Positions 45,141-58,800 of a DNA stretch of 64,000 nucleotides are shown piece after piece (position 1 is the stretch's first letter; every line of letters starts with the position of its first letter). Position numbers and translations under genes: made by a program. This DNA comes from Cyclina sinensis (taxonomy: Eukaryota > Mollusca > Bivalvia > Venerida > Veneridae), in assembly GCA_012932295.1 (NCBI GenBank), contig JAAONU010000006.1:22385929-22449928 (forward strand), written 5' to 3'. The notes under the pieces are model-generated. The model made no database searches, had not been told where the DNA came from, and saw only the letters and a list, made by a program, of their open reading frames with translations.

Positions 45141-47117
45141 AATGACATATTATTCTCCCCCTTACCAGTTCCTCCCCCTGACGGTTCTCCCCAAAACAGT
45201 TTCCTCCCCTGACAGTTCTCCCCTAATTTTGAAATATGCAGACAGTTCTCCCCCCATTTTTTTAATAAGTTATTATTTTAGTTTTGACAAGATCTAATGA
45301 TCACATATTTTTAATAAAGATTATTTAAATGAATGCGATTGATATTAAGTGCAAATTGGTATGTTTATCTGAAATTTTTTTATACAATTTAACAGCTTTT
45401 CAGTTATTTTAATCCTATCAACACCTTCATTGTGAGAGAAAAAGATTATGGGGTGATGATTGTTAAACACCTGTAATTATCATTAAGGTCTAGTGATATT
45501 CATTCATCTGTTAATGGCCAATAAGGTGGTAAAAGGTATGTTCTAGAAAATAAATAAGCCACAACTGTTATGCAATCACATTTTCTTTTTTATTCTAATT
45601 GATTAAAGAACATATAAAGTAATTAACATGAAACAATAAATAATCCCAAAATAAAGAGAAAAATCAGCTCTGTTAGATTTTTTTCTTCTATGAACTTAGA
45701 TATTTGTCAAAAATATCACTTTGAGTAAAGGCTTGGAGTAAAGAATTAATGAAGTATTCATATATTTCTAATAAAATGAATGTAATCGAAACTCAGATTT
45801 GTTCATTCATTTTGATTTACATATGAAGAAAAGTAATAATTGAAATAGCATACATATGCATAAGAAATGCAAAATTAAAATGAATTTATGTTTCGTGTTA
45901 TGAAATTATATGTAATGATTGTGATCATTATCCTTATCAAGTAAATTTATTAATAATTATTTTCTATGACCAAACACATCAAAAAAATGTTTATTTGTTA
46001 ATTGTACAATACAGTTTATGTAAAAACATGATGAAATATAACATTAATTAAAGAAAAACTTTTCAGAATAATTAACTCATATTGTGTAGTAATCTGCCAA
46101 AAAAAAATTCTAATTTATATCAATTAATAATTAAGCTTACCCATTTATTAAACATCTAAAAAACATCAATAATAATGTATTAATAAAAATGGGGAGGAAC
46201 TGTCTGCACATTATATGTTATTTGGGTTTTTGAGTGATATATGTGGATATATTACCTGCCAAGATTTTATATCACCCGAGCCGTTAGGCGAGGGTGATAT
46301 TTATCTTGGCAGGTAATATATCCACATATATCACTCAAAAACCCAAATAATAATTTTATTACCCTTCCCCTGCCGAGTAAGACGATTTAAAAAATCATTG
46401 CTGTTTCAAATGAAACGTCGAAATAAGATTCCCTTTAGGGTACCCCTTCACCGCAAAATGACGTCACAGGACAATTTGTGCTGGCGAAATGCGGTATTTT
46501 CCCAGAAGTGATAATTATGTTTTTTTGATTTTATATCTTTAATGAAAGCCATAAATTTGGGTTAGTATATCCGCGCATTCATTACAGATTATTTTCTTTA
46601 TTTTTTTTTTATTTCAATAGTTTGTCTGTAGATCTACATGAAGTTTTTGCTTTTGTACCTAACGAATGTAAACAAGAGAAAAGGAGTAGTCTGTTGAAGA
46701 CACTTTTTTGTTATAAATATCAAGGTTTGGCGAGGTCATATTTGTTTCAAATACTGATGAGAATATTTATCACTACTCTATTTTGGTAAATATATTTTTT
46801 TAACAATTAAAAAGTGTTTGTATATCGGAATTTACACTTTACAAAATCGAACCGTGCGCGCATCGTCACAACGCATGTTGTTTACAACGTTTACAACATG
46901 AGGTACCAAAAGGGGAAATTTAATGTGTATATTACCTGTCTGGCTCGGTAATATCAATTTCTTTCGGCGGATCAATAGCCAATCAAAAAAGGAGAAAAAA
47001 TCTGGAAGGGTAATAAATTGCACATATGCAGACAGTTCTCCCCCAAAATAGGGGGAGAACAGTCAAGGAGGAAACGTCAGGGGAGGAACTGGCAAGGGGG
47101 AGAATAGTCTGACTACC
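45141..47117. mobile_element. DNA element with CTCCCCC-rich inverted ends, and nested insertion
   Basis: Both ends share TATTCTCCCCCTTRCCAGTTCC followed by alternating tttcctcc and gttctcccc blocks, in opposite orientation (45150-45270 and 47030-47112). The flanks gaaaattag (45132-45140) and ggaaattag (47118-47126) look like a 9-bp target duplication with one mismatch, a length seen with Mutator-like elements. The interior is AT-rich and non-coding; the internal inverted block at about 46190-46211 and the hairpin at 46218-46350 suggest a second element inserted within it. Confidence 0.65.
46218..46350. repeat. Near-perfect 133-bp palindrome
   Basis: Outer arms of about 46-47 bp, starting TTATTTGGGTTTTTGAGTG, are exact complements; an inner stem ATATCACCC/GGGTGATAT surrounds a loop of gagccgttaggcga. 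It can form a cruciform or hairpin RNA. The sequence ccgttaggcgagggtgatat is also typical of a bivalve repeat. Confidence 0.9.
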
Positions 47118-48175
47118 GGAAATTAGTCTTATCAAACAACGAAGGGGCGATCACTGCGCATAAATCAGGAGATGGCCGCGTAATTTGTAATATTATTATA
47201 CCAAACCGGAAAAAAAACGGTATTTGGTCTAGTTTTGTTTTCTACCTTAGGTCGAAGTGGAAACTGCCGATAGTCATTACCTTACTGTAAAAAGAAGTAA
47301 AGATTTATTTATTAAAAAAAAGCCTATTAACATATACAAAGCAGTTATGAAAATAAATGTAAATGGTTCGAAATTAGATAAACCTATATATTTTGATCGT
47401 TTGAGTTTCCGACGTTTAGCAATCGGTGGCAGGTTTGGAGGTGGAATGACATGATTAATGTAATGAATTAATCAAAATCATTTTTATTCTTTATCATTCC
47501 ATACAATGATTTCGTAGGAGCACATTGGCGCCGCTTCGTCCGTCTGTCACACATCCTTGTCTGTACTCTTTCACAGCTGGTTTGGACTAAATTAAATCCA
47601 GTATAAAGAGGAGATCAATGATTATGTGTTGTTAATCTCAATATTGCGACTTCATGCAGGAAATTAAAAAAATAGCATGATATTCAACGTTTTGAGTACA
47701 ATTATTTGGACTAATGTGTTTTCCGGAATGATTGTTTCACATATTCATTAAGTGATTAATTGTGATACAGTGGGCATTTGAGTTTCATACAGCTCTATCC
47801 ATAGCTTAAGGTCTTCAGCATACCGGTGTATATACTGTGAAATAACGTTAACGCTGAGGATAATGGTATAAGGAAAGTCCATAAATAATCGTGCCAGGAA
47901 TCTTACATGCTCACATTCATTCATCGAGCATATCTCGACAAAATTATATTTAAATTTTTGATCAGCCCATCATCATAAAAAACTAACTTCGAACACAAAA
48001 TACCTTAAAATTTCCAATATGTCTTAAAATTCAGCACTCCGCCACCACCGGTTAGGTTTCGTAATGGGTCTGATCCAAAATTTTAATGCCGCATCACATG
48101 GAAGAACAAAATGTTAAAAAGCGGCTTATAAAGTTTTGGAAGCCAGTACTACACCATCCATTACAAGGATATTTC
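47118..48175. other. Intergenic sequence with one weak exon-like frame
   Basis: At 47252-47454 (plus) a frame follows a good acceptor (ttctaccttag) and reads VEVETADSHYLTVK onward to GGGMT and a stop; no domain is recognised and no upstream donor was found. A cgtccgtctg tract near 47537 marks a fragment of the common tandem repeats. Confidence 0.35.
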
Positions 48176-48179
48176 TAAG

Positions 48180-49638
48180 TACAGTACAGCTCCCGCGATA
48201 TGTACATTTTTCTCTTAAACTCCGCGGACCTTGGGAGGAAAATCGCGGAGAATCGCCGAGAAACGCCTTAAATCGCGGAGGCGTCGCGGAGACGAATTTT
48301 GTCTTGTTAGTGACGGTATTTGCTGTGAAACTGCAGATTATCAATCCTCCGCGGATCTCCGCGATTTGTTTATGCATTCAGTTGACTGAAGTGTATATAT
48401 GACAAGTAAAATTTTATATTTACTTACTCTTTTTATCTTCATGTTTTAGGATGCCTAATAGTAATATTTCGTTTCGTCCCATGTTTTGACACATTAATTT
48501 ATTGACAGACACAAGACCATGTGTTGGTCTCATGGCCTATGATCTGTACACGCATGATACATTGCGTCTCAACCGCTAATTGGTTCCTAAATATAACTTT
48601 TGACCTTTAACATTGAACGACAGTTATTTTCCGAAAATGATATTCACCTCACTTTAAAAGCTTCAGACACCACGTGCTCTTTAAAGCGGGAATTACAGTC
48701 ATGTAGCATGCTTTTCCCGTGATTACATTTTCTTATTAAAATAATTGATATCTTTAACAGATATGTGGATATTTTTTAATTTAGGCAATGATGGCTTTGT
48801 TGACTGAACAGAAAGTTTAGTTTCGTAAGAATCGAACATTAATTTCGAATGCGTGAAACGAGGGTAGAAAAGAAAGACAGCCGATAATGAATAGATTTTC
48901 ACACCTACCTGACATCATGTCAACTTTAATTGCTGCAATTTATTTACTTTTAAATCTTTAATCGGTGCCGCGCAAATAAATTACTAATGATAATCAAACT
49001 GCGAAAATAAATATATCTAATTTAAAAAGTGAAAATACAAACAAATGCGCTCTTATTCTGATGCATTTGTGTACGAACGTTCCTATTTGTTTACGAAAAG
49101 AAAGTTGCGTCAGAAACAGCTGATCTTATTTTCAGAAAATGAGTTGACCGATTTCCGAACAACACATGTTAAACTGCATCTGTATCGTCTCGGCGCTTAG
49201 CAAAAAAAGTATTAATCGATTTACTATATAACAACAAGCGTTTAAAAAATCACATTAATTAATGTATTTGACTGAATTATACCGTAGTCACATAATTGAC
49301 AGGTGTTAAATGTATAGTTACATTATGGTAATTTCATCACACATTGCTGACTGTTTTTATGAAAGGATTTCAAGTGTATACATTTTATAATTATTTTTTT
49401 CACCTTTAAATAGGAAATAGTTTGTTAAAACTCTGGTGATGAAACACAAGAATATTCGCGGAGAATCTCCGCGGAAACGCTCTAACACTCGGAGAATCGC
49501 GGAGATTGTGCGTGTACTTTAATCGCGGAGATTCTGAGCGTTTTTTTCAAGGAGAAACTCCGCGATTTTCAGAATTCGCGCTGACCACGATCGCGGAGGA
49601 AGCACAAAATGTGTACATATCGCGGGAGCTGTACTGTA
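48180..49638. mobile_element. DNA element with CpG-rich subterminal repeats, copy 1
   Basis: Terminal inverted repeats TACAGTACAGCTCCCGCGAT... at 48180 and its complement ending at 49638. Both subterminal regions are packed with tcgcggaga and its complement (about five on the left up to 48370, about eight on the right from 49450). Subterminal clusters of short motifs are typical transposase-binding regions. It is 1,459 bp with no transposase frame. Confidence 0.8.
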
Positions 49639-49849
49639 ATTACTGGTTTAGATTAAATGAAAGGAAGGAAGCATCAATACAATAGATATACAGTCAACAG
49701 TGTGATAGGTTATTTTTCTCAGTGTTATGGGCCTTTTGAAGTTGGATGTGCTACAGCAAACATCACACAGTGGTTACTTCCCTTTCATACTTTCAGTAAA
49801 GTAATCACTGCCGACACTTTTTGCTAAAGGTGAGCTTTTGTGATCACCC

Positions 49850-50770
49850 AGTGTCTGTCATGCGTCATCAACTTTTTACTTTAAACAACATCTCCTCAAC
49901 CACAAGGTGAAAGATGATGAAACATTGCAGGAATGTTCCTTGCATGAAGCTTTACCAAAGTTGTTCAAAGAATTTCATTCCATGAAGAACTCCGTTGCTA
50001 TGGCAACAAGAATGAAAAACTTTAAGAATCTTCTTGTCTAAAACTGCTAAGCCCAGAGGTCTGAGATTTGGTGTGTAGCATTGTCTAGTGGACCTCTACT
50101 AAGTTTGTTCAAAAAATGCCACTGGGTCACTGTTGACCCTGCCCAAGGGGTCAAAAGTTTTACATAGCAATATAGAATACATTTTAAAAATCTTCTTGTC
50201 TGAAACTACATGGCCTAGAGTTTTAAAATTTGGCATGTTGCATTGTCTAGTGAACCTCTACAAAGTTTGTTTAAATAATGTCCCTGGGGTCACTTTTGGC
50301 ATGCCCAAGAGGTCCCAAGTTTTACTTAGTAATATAGAATAAAATCTTTAAAAATCTACTTGTCTGAAACCAAAAGGACTGGAGTTTTAAAATTTGGCAT
50401 GAAGCATTGTCTAGTAGACCTCTACCAATTTGTTCGAATAATGTCCCTGGGGTCACTATTGGCTCTGCCTGAGGGGTCTCAAGTTTTATATAGCAATATA
50501 GGAGAAAATCTTTAAAAATCTTCATGTCTGAAACCACAAGGCCTGGCATTTCAAAATTTGGCATAAAGCATTGTCTAGTGGACCTCTACTAAGTTTTTAC
50601 AAATAATAACCCTGGGGTCATTATTTACCCTGCCGGAGGAGTCACAAGTTTTACATAGCAAGATAGAAAAAATTCTTTAAAAATCTTCTTGTCTGAAACC
50701 ACAAGGCCTAGAATTTTAAAATTTGGCATGAAGTATTGACTAGTGGACCTTTATCAAGCTTTTTCAAATT
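49850..50770 (+). repeat. Tandem array of about 165-170 bp units
   Basis: The phrase aaatcttcttgtctgaaacc and cattgtctagtggacctct recur at about 50030, 50195, 50360, 50525 and 50690. They are non-coding; open frames on both strands are incidental. Confidence 0.8.
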
Positions 50771-51033
50771 AGTAGATCAGATTAAAGGTCTCTGAAACTA
50801 AAAATAGAGTTATCATGATAACATCTTTACCTCATAGAGCCTTCATTTATAGACCAATATCTTTGATATTCAGTATATATGTTCCCTGCATGGACCTCTA
50901 CCCATAAATGGGGATTGAGGCCACTGGGCCAAGGTCAAGGTCACCATAGATAATAATAAATATTTCTACTTTCTGTCATAGAGCCTTTATTTATTGACTG
51001 ATATTTTAGATATTTGGTTTGTAGGCACCTACA

Positions 51034-52165
51034 TACAGTATAGCTCCAGTGATATGACATTTTTCTCTTTAACTCTGCAGACATAAGAAGGAAAATCATG
51101 GAGAAACTCCCTAAATCGCGGAGACGAATTTTGTCTGATAACTGATGGTATTTATTGTGAAACTGAATTTTATCAGTCCTCCGCAAATCTCCGCAATTTG
51201 TTTATACATTCAGTTGACTGAAGTGTTAAACAGACAAGTGAAATTTTGTATTTACTTACTCTTTTTATCGTCGTGTTTTAGGATGCCTCATATTTTGATT
51301 CATTACATCTTTTGACAACTGACTTGAAAATACACAATATAATGTGTTGGTCTTATCACGTATGATCTGTACATGCATGATATATTTAAATGTTGATATC
51401 ATTCGATTATGTAAATTACTTAGTATCCCACTCAATTGTTATTGCAAAATGTATATTTTGTAATCTGTACATGTAAATTTGAAATAAAGAGTATGTTCTG
51501 TTCTGTTCTATTGAGTCTCAGTTGTTAATTGGTTCCTAAATATAAGATATAAGATATGGCCTTTAACATTGAACAACAGTAATTTTCCATAAATGATTTT
51601 ATGTCACTTTGCAAGCTTCAGACACATCGTACTCTTTAAAGCAGGAACTACACATCATGTACCATGCTTTTTCCATGAAAATCAATTTTTTAATGATGTT
51701 TTCTGAATAAGATAATTAATACCTTTGACATATATGTGGATATTGTTTTTTGTTTTGTTTAGGCAATGTTGGCTTTGTTGACTGAACAGAAAGTTTGGTT
51801 TTGTACGACTTGATCATTAAAATCCGAATGTGTGAAATGAGGGTATTTGTAGAAAAGAAACACAGCCGATTATGAATAAATTTACACCCCTACCTGACAT
51901 TATTTTAATTAACTTAAATTGCTGCAGTTTATATATTTTCAAGTCTTTAATTGGTGCCGCGCTTATGTTAATCCACACACAAATAAATTACAAATGATAA
52001 TCAAACTGCGAAAAGTTAATAGATCTAATTTAAACAGTCAAAATTCAAACAAATGCACTCAAATTCTGATGCATTTGTGTATGAAACTCTCCTATTTGTT
52101 TACGCAAAGAATGACAATTCAAAGCATTTGCTTCACGAAACAGCTGGTCTTTTGTTCAAGCTTAA
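51034..52165. mobile_element. DNA element with CpG-rich ends, copy 2 (truncated, decayed)
   Basis: It starts tacagtatagctccagtgat and follows copy 1 (48180 onward) in the same orientation; the CpG motifs have mostly decayed to TpG/CpA. An insertion at about 51310-51510 ends gaaataaagagtatgttctg, probably a small retroposed sequence. The right end with its terminal repeat is missing. It lies just upstream of the first coding exon of the USP gene, perhaps in its 5' intron. Confidence 0.75.
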
Positions 52166-52387
52166 GTTTTGATTCCAGAATATTCAATTTCGAATGTTGT
52201 GAGACTGATCTGAACTAGATCACTAAGAGTTGCAGTACCATGACATTTTTATGGTGGGGTGGGGGGCATATAGATTTGTCTTTGTTGTTATAATGTTGAT
52301 ATTTGTATGAAGGTTAGTTCTTCTGTAAATATCTTCTGAAGGTAGATCTTTTGTATCTTTATTATTTGTAGATCCAGATGACTAATA

Positions 52388-52812
52388 ATGTCACAGAGTA
52401 CCAAGATTTCCCGATGTCCACATGTTTCTGGAATAGGTGTAGTGTCATGGAATATCATCAAAAGAGCTCAGAAGGTAAAAATGCTTTTTCAAGGCATTTA
52501 TGTGTTTTACCGGTTTTTCTACACCATTGTGCATTCACTACAAGGAATAATATAGATTTAACAAAAAGGCCTGAGAATCAACTCCTTTAATATATGTATA
52601 TTATAAGTGATTCAAATTTATGCTGTGAAATCATTTGTATTCGTGGGCATAAAATTCAGTATTTAAAAAAGGTGTTATTCGTGTATTTCCAGCATGAGGT
52701 GTGTGATACGTGCGAGATGAGGGCCACTAACTTGTGGCTGTGTCTTGTTGGAAGATGTACGTATGTGGGCTGTGGAGAGTCACTGAAGGATCACAGCTCA
52801 CACCATGCTCAG
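52388..52812 (+). CDS. USP exons 1-2: ZnF-UBP first half
   Basis: Frame choice matters here: a longer open frame starting at 52378 is a shadow. The frame starting ATGTCACAG gives [12 protein letters not shown], which aligns with the CPHLDSVGE start of vertebrate USP33 and joins in phase 0 to [10 protein letters not shown]. Confidence 0.9.
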
Positions 52813-55800
52813 GTATATTGTGCAACTGCTGTCTTTAATGTAATAATGATAAAGATATACATAATGATTTCCTTTCACTTATTCAAAAAATGTATGAATC
52901 TTTTGAAAAGGCAGGCCATTACATGGAGATTGTTTTTATAGAATCAAATTATTGATTTGGGTAGAAGTAATTATCAACATGTGTTTAATATAAATTTGTA
53001 CCAAGCCAAAGATAAAGTTATCTTTACAATGTATATATTATTCTACAAACACAGCTGTTCCAGTTTGTACAAAAAAACAACATAAATTTAGAAAATCTGT
53101 CCTGATTTCGGTTTAAAGGTAAATCGAATTGTTGTGTCAAAATGATATGATTATGTTCTTTTTGTATAGAATACCAGTCAGTATAAATGCTCCATTTTTA
53201 TTTTGATAAATATTTTCAGTGAGATATCACTGTTTGGCATTGATTTTGGCTACTCTAAAACTTTTCTTTGAGTTGGATAATCACTATTTGGCAATCAGTT
53301 TGGCTATTCTAACCTTTACTTTCAGTTAGACAATCACTGTTTTGGAATATGTTTGACTACTCTAAACTTCACTTTCAGTTGGATAATTACTGTTTGCCTA
53401 TCAGTTTGGCGATACTAACCTTTACTTTCGGTTAGACAATCTGAATCAATGTTTGGGAATCGGTTTGACTCCTCTAACCTCTAAATTTTCAGTTGGATAA
53501 TCACTGTTTGGCAATTAGTTTGACTACACTTTGACTACTTTGACCTTTACTTTCAGTAAGATAATCACTGTTTGGTAATCAATTTGACTACACTAACCTT
53601 TACTTTCAGTAAGATAATCACTGTTTGGTAATCAATTTGACTACTTTGACCTTTACTTTCAGTTGGATAATCACTGTTTGGCAATCAGTTTGACTACTTT
53701 GACCTTTACTTTCAGTTGGATAATCACAGTTTGGTAATCAATTTGACTACTTTGACCTTTACTTTTAGTAAGATAATCACTGTTTGGTAATCAATTTGAC
53801 TACTTTGACCTTTACTTTCAGTTGGATAATCACTGTTTGGCCATCAATTTGGCCACTCTTCGTATCTGGTGTTACAGATGTGAGACTGAAGTATACCCTG
53901 ATAAAAACAACCCACCATTTCTGTAAGTATCTATAACAATCTACCATTTTTATGAGTCTTTATGAGTAAAAATTTTCTTTGCAATGTCTGTAATTATCTT
54001 CCCTTTAATATGTCTTGTTATTGAATGAGCAGTAAAGTTTGAACCAATTCATTATTGAATAAACTTTACAGTGAAAATACACTTCTGTGAAGTAACACCT
54101 ATATTAGAATTGTTAAGAACCATTGGTTACATAAAAGTTTAGATTATTCGAAAATAACACCTGTTTTCGAAATTTTTGCAAATTTTTTTTATGATGACAT
54201 TTATTTTTGTTAAATCAAAGATTTCGATAACTGAAATTTATTTCTTTGCATCAGCCTAGAGTGAAAGCAAATGTGCTGAAAATTTAAGTCATTTTTTCAA
54301 TGACAAATTTGAATTGTTTTATTTATAAAGAATCCCTGATAAGTTGAGCAAGGAGATGGAGGAAGAGAGTGGCCACAATGAGTTTACTCCTGACAGCTCC
54401 CCTCAGCACTCGGCGTTCGGTGGGGACGACACAGAGTCAGACGGGGAGGAAGATGGACACCATGTTAAACCTAAAGGACTGACTGGTCTACAAAACCTTG
54501 GCAACACTTGCTATCTAAATGCAGCTCTGCAGGCATTGTCTAACTGGTACGTCAAAAAGTTATTTTATTTTTAAACTCTTGAAAACATGACTTAAAAGGT
54601 TTAAAACAAGTGAAACTTTAATATTTTGAGATCATTTACAAGTTTATAGTCATCTTAATCCTTGAGTTTAAGGGAGAAAAATGGATTTTTTTGGGGGGAT
54701 GTTGTTTTTATTTGAAAATATGAAGCTGTACTTTTGATGGACAGTGTATTTGTTAAACATTTTATGGTAGAACATCATCTAACCTTTTATCCTGGAGGAT
54801 AAATGAATGTTATTTCAAAACTGATCCACTAAGTTACCTGAATTCCAAGTTGTTGTGTTGCCCAATTGAATTCAATTTTGGCACAGTAGAATGAAAATGT
54901 TCAAGATAGATGAGAGTCCTGATATGTTGTGACATAACATCAAAATAATCATTTATTAAGGATACCAGTATAAGCTGATTTTAGTGTGTGCAGAAATATA
55001 TTTTATTACCGGGTATGACCCCAAATGTAAAGTTCCATTTCACCCAGAGAGATCTTTGAAAATGAAATGATTTGTTTCAGTCCCCCGCTTACCCGTTACT
55101 TTCTGGATTGTCCGGGTTTCATCCACACTGACAGAAGCACCTCACTTAGTAAAAGCTATATGAAACTGATGAATGAAATATGGCATCGGAAAAGGTGAGA
55201 TTTTACCAAGAAAATTGGCTTCATAAAAGACATTATTGAAGTCAGGTATGACATGTATAGTAAAATATTAATGATGAAATGAATAAAATGATGGAATCTG
55301 AAAAGGTTGTTAATATCATTGAGTGTGTAGTTTAAGTTACTTAGGAAGCTGTTCATGGCTTTAGTTCTATCTTTCTTGTATATCATATTTGACCTTCAAG
55401 GACAGAACTTAAAGCATATCTGCTCATTTTTCTACCAAAAAGAAATTTTGATATAATATGCTATAGAAAGGTCTGCTCATGTATGGGAAAATTTTGTTTA
55501 CATTTAAATTGGTCTACTTTTCTGTTTAATCTGTGTCTTTAATGTGCATGTTAAATTATTGACTTAAAATCTTGTTATTAATGATCTTGTTTTATTCAAA
55601 CAGACCAAGTTACCTGGTGCCTAGTGGAATTGTCAGTGGAATTAAACTGGTACACCCAATGTTCCGTGGATATTCTCAGCAGGTAAAATTTTCTCATTTT
55701 CCTCAATTTTATTACTTTAATGGAAGTGCTAAGACTAGCACACAGGAGAAGCATTTAAGCAGCATGTAACTCCTTAGTGAGCAGATTATACTTAATGTGG

Positions 55801-58800
55801 TCATTTAATCTGATTGGCTTCCTCTGCAGTTTTCTAATTTTCTACAAGAGTAAAACTGCTGTACACTTCCGTCTACTCACTTAGTTCTAAAATCTTTTAA
55901 CTGTTAAGACTGTAAAAGCATTATTAGTCCCCTACCGGTTTAACCGGAGGGGACTTTAGGTTTACCCTCTGTCTGTTCGTGTGTCCGTCAGACCATCCAT
56001 CTGTCAGTCTGTCCATCCGTCACAAAAGCTGGATCCCGCAATAACGCAAAAAGTACTGAAAATATTTTAATGAAACTTGAAATATGGGTAGATGGCAGTC
56101 TGGAGATTATGCACGTCTTTTTATTTTCTTCATATGTTGAAAATTTTGGTTGCTATAGCAACAAATAAACTTAAAATATGGCAAATATAACAATATTTGT
56201 GATAACTCAAAAAGTTCTAAGAATAATTCTATGAAACATAAAATATGGATAGGTGATAGTATGGAAATAATGCACCTCAAGGTTCACAACTCTAGCACCA
56301 AAATTATTAGATTTATTCCCCCTTGAACTTAGAATTTTCATGAAAAAAAATTGTGTTTTTTTTTGTAAAACTCAAAAAGTACTGAAAATCTTTTTTGGAA
56401 ACATGAAATATGGATAGGTGACAGTATGAAGATAATGTACCTCAAGGTTCACAACTCTAGCTCCAAAATTATTAGATTTATCCCCCATGAACTTAGAATT
56501 TTTATGAAAAAATGTGGTTTTTTGTATATGACTTCATTATTTCTTAATGTATCTACTTCAAAGTTTAAATATTGGTTTCTTATCATCACCCACATCATAT
56601 GTGACAAGATTCATAATACTAGCACCTAAATTGTCAGAATTATCATCCTTGAACTTTGAATTTTTTCTTCCCATGTTGAAAAATTTGGTACATTTATCTT
56701 TCCCTAAAAACTGTATCCAGTGAAATATGGATAAATGCCAGTATGGAGAATATCCACCTCATTTTTTTATGAACCTAAAGGAGGAACTGTCCATCCGTTT
56801 ATCAGTCATTTCCTCTGAAAACTTTACCATTGGCCATATTTTCCTTACTACTGAATGGAATTACCTTGGAATTACGTTGGACAAGACCATTCCAATGAAG
56901 TACATTTCTGTGACCTTGACCTCTGAATGACCTTGACCTTTAAAGTTTTCTTGTCCAAAAACTATAAGTTTGGCCATAATTTCCTTATTTCTGGACAGAA
57001 TTACTTCAAACTTGGTCACAACAACCCCTTCGATAAGACCTTTTCAACAACATATATTTCTGTGAACTTAACCTCTAAATGACCTTGACCTATGACATTT
57101 TCTTCTTTGATGATACTTTGTACATGGATAGAGGATCATATGGAGATTATGCATGTCTCAGACAATTTCTTTAGTCAATTTCCACATATGGGTTGGAGTT
57201 AGGGAGATGGACATTGCACCGGTAGGGGACTGTTGCTTTGTCTGTGACAAGCTCTTGTTACATTAGAGATTCCTGTTTTCTTAATTGAGCATTGTTTAAT
57301 TAAGGTTAGATTTGGGAAATAGGTCTGTCTAGCAGTTTCCAAACTTGTGTGAACTTAAGTGTTACTACATACATTTTTACCTGTCCTGTAATTTAGGATA
57401 CACAGGAGTTTTTAAGATGTTTTATGGACCAGCTTCATGAAGAGTTAAAACAGCCAATCACAGAAGAGCACGAGGATCAGGAGGCGGAGTCTGACATTCA
57501 TGAGGAGCACCATAGCTCCTCCCCAGTGCTTAGTCGACATGATAAACAGTTGTCAATGGATACAAGCAGTAACAGTAGCCAATCAGATGGTGACTATGAA
57601 ACATGTGACTCTGCTTTAGGCAGTGAAAGGGAGACAAATCATTCAAGTGATGAAAACAGTGATATCAATGAATATACAAGGATGCATTTGCCCTCTAAAC
57701 AGTTGAGATCGAAGAATTCCTTAAGTAAGTCAGAAGAAAGTTCTGATGCATCAAACAGGCCAGGGTATCTTAAAGACAGGAAAGACAGTATAAACATGTC
57801 AAAGAAGGTAGGTGACAATGTGAGCACATGTTCTGATGACCAGCGAAGTGATACAGGGGATTATGTTGATGCAGAAGTTGAACCCCTTCGATCCCGTAGA
57901 CGTAGTAACAGGACAATATCTGGCTCAGCAGATAGAGAACAGACAACCAATTACAATAAAACACAGCCAGGGAAATACAAACATAATATGGGACCAAGTA
58001 AGTTACACTGTTTAGCCTACAAGAGCAGAGTCAAAGCTTTGATGGACTGTGTGACTTGTCTTTCTATTGCATTTAGTTGTATTTGTTCCACTCCAAAAGT
58101 TTTGTATTGTGAAGAAAAAATAGCTAGAGAGACTAAATGATCATTGCTTGGAGCATGTATTTTTAAACAAAATTAACAGGTTAGTGAAGTAATTTATTTA
58201 AAATGCCATTTTACATTGACAGTTTTACTAAAATTTACATTTGGTTGAAAATGATAAGTTCTCTCTATATATCAGGTTCCAAGAAGTGTGTACAGTACCA
58301 GAGTGTGATCTCAGATATATTTGATGGGAAGTTAAGCAGCTCTGTACAGTGTCTCACATGTGAAAGGGTAGGTTATTACTGCTATTTGTAGATACTTGGT
58401 TTTGTAAGAACTATTATTATAGCTTAGGAATATGAACATGTGTCCTGTTTTACTGATGAAATGTTTTGAAAAAAAAATATTTCTAAGAAAATATGGTTTT
58501 TAGCCCTTCCTCTGTTTAATTTCTAACATGGACTTGTCAGGACTGTGGAGACAGAACTTTTGTTTTGAATAATCTCCATGTGCATCACATGTTTTACTTG
58601 CTTACAGATTTCCACAACAAAAGAGACATTTCAAGACCTTTCTTTGCCTATCCCATCAAAGGACCATGTACATATGCTACATTCCTCTAGTCATAACCCA
58701 GGGCAGAAGGGAGGGGCATGCAGTGAGGTGCACCAAGGGTGGTTACAATGGATGGTAGAATGGATGAGAAGGTAAGGTTTCAACTGTTTCCCCCCCTAAA

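Noticed and set aside
52378..52590. Open frame starting MTNNVTEYQ as the USP N terminus
   Set aside because: The frame two bases off (start at 52388) gives the CPH start of ZnF-UBP and joins exon 2 in phase; the longer frame does not.
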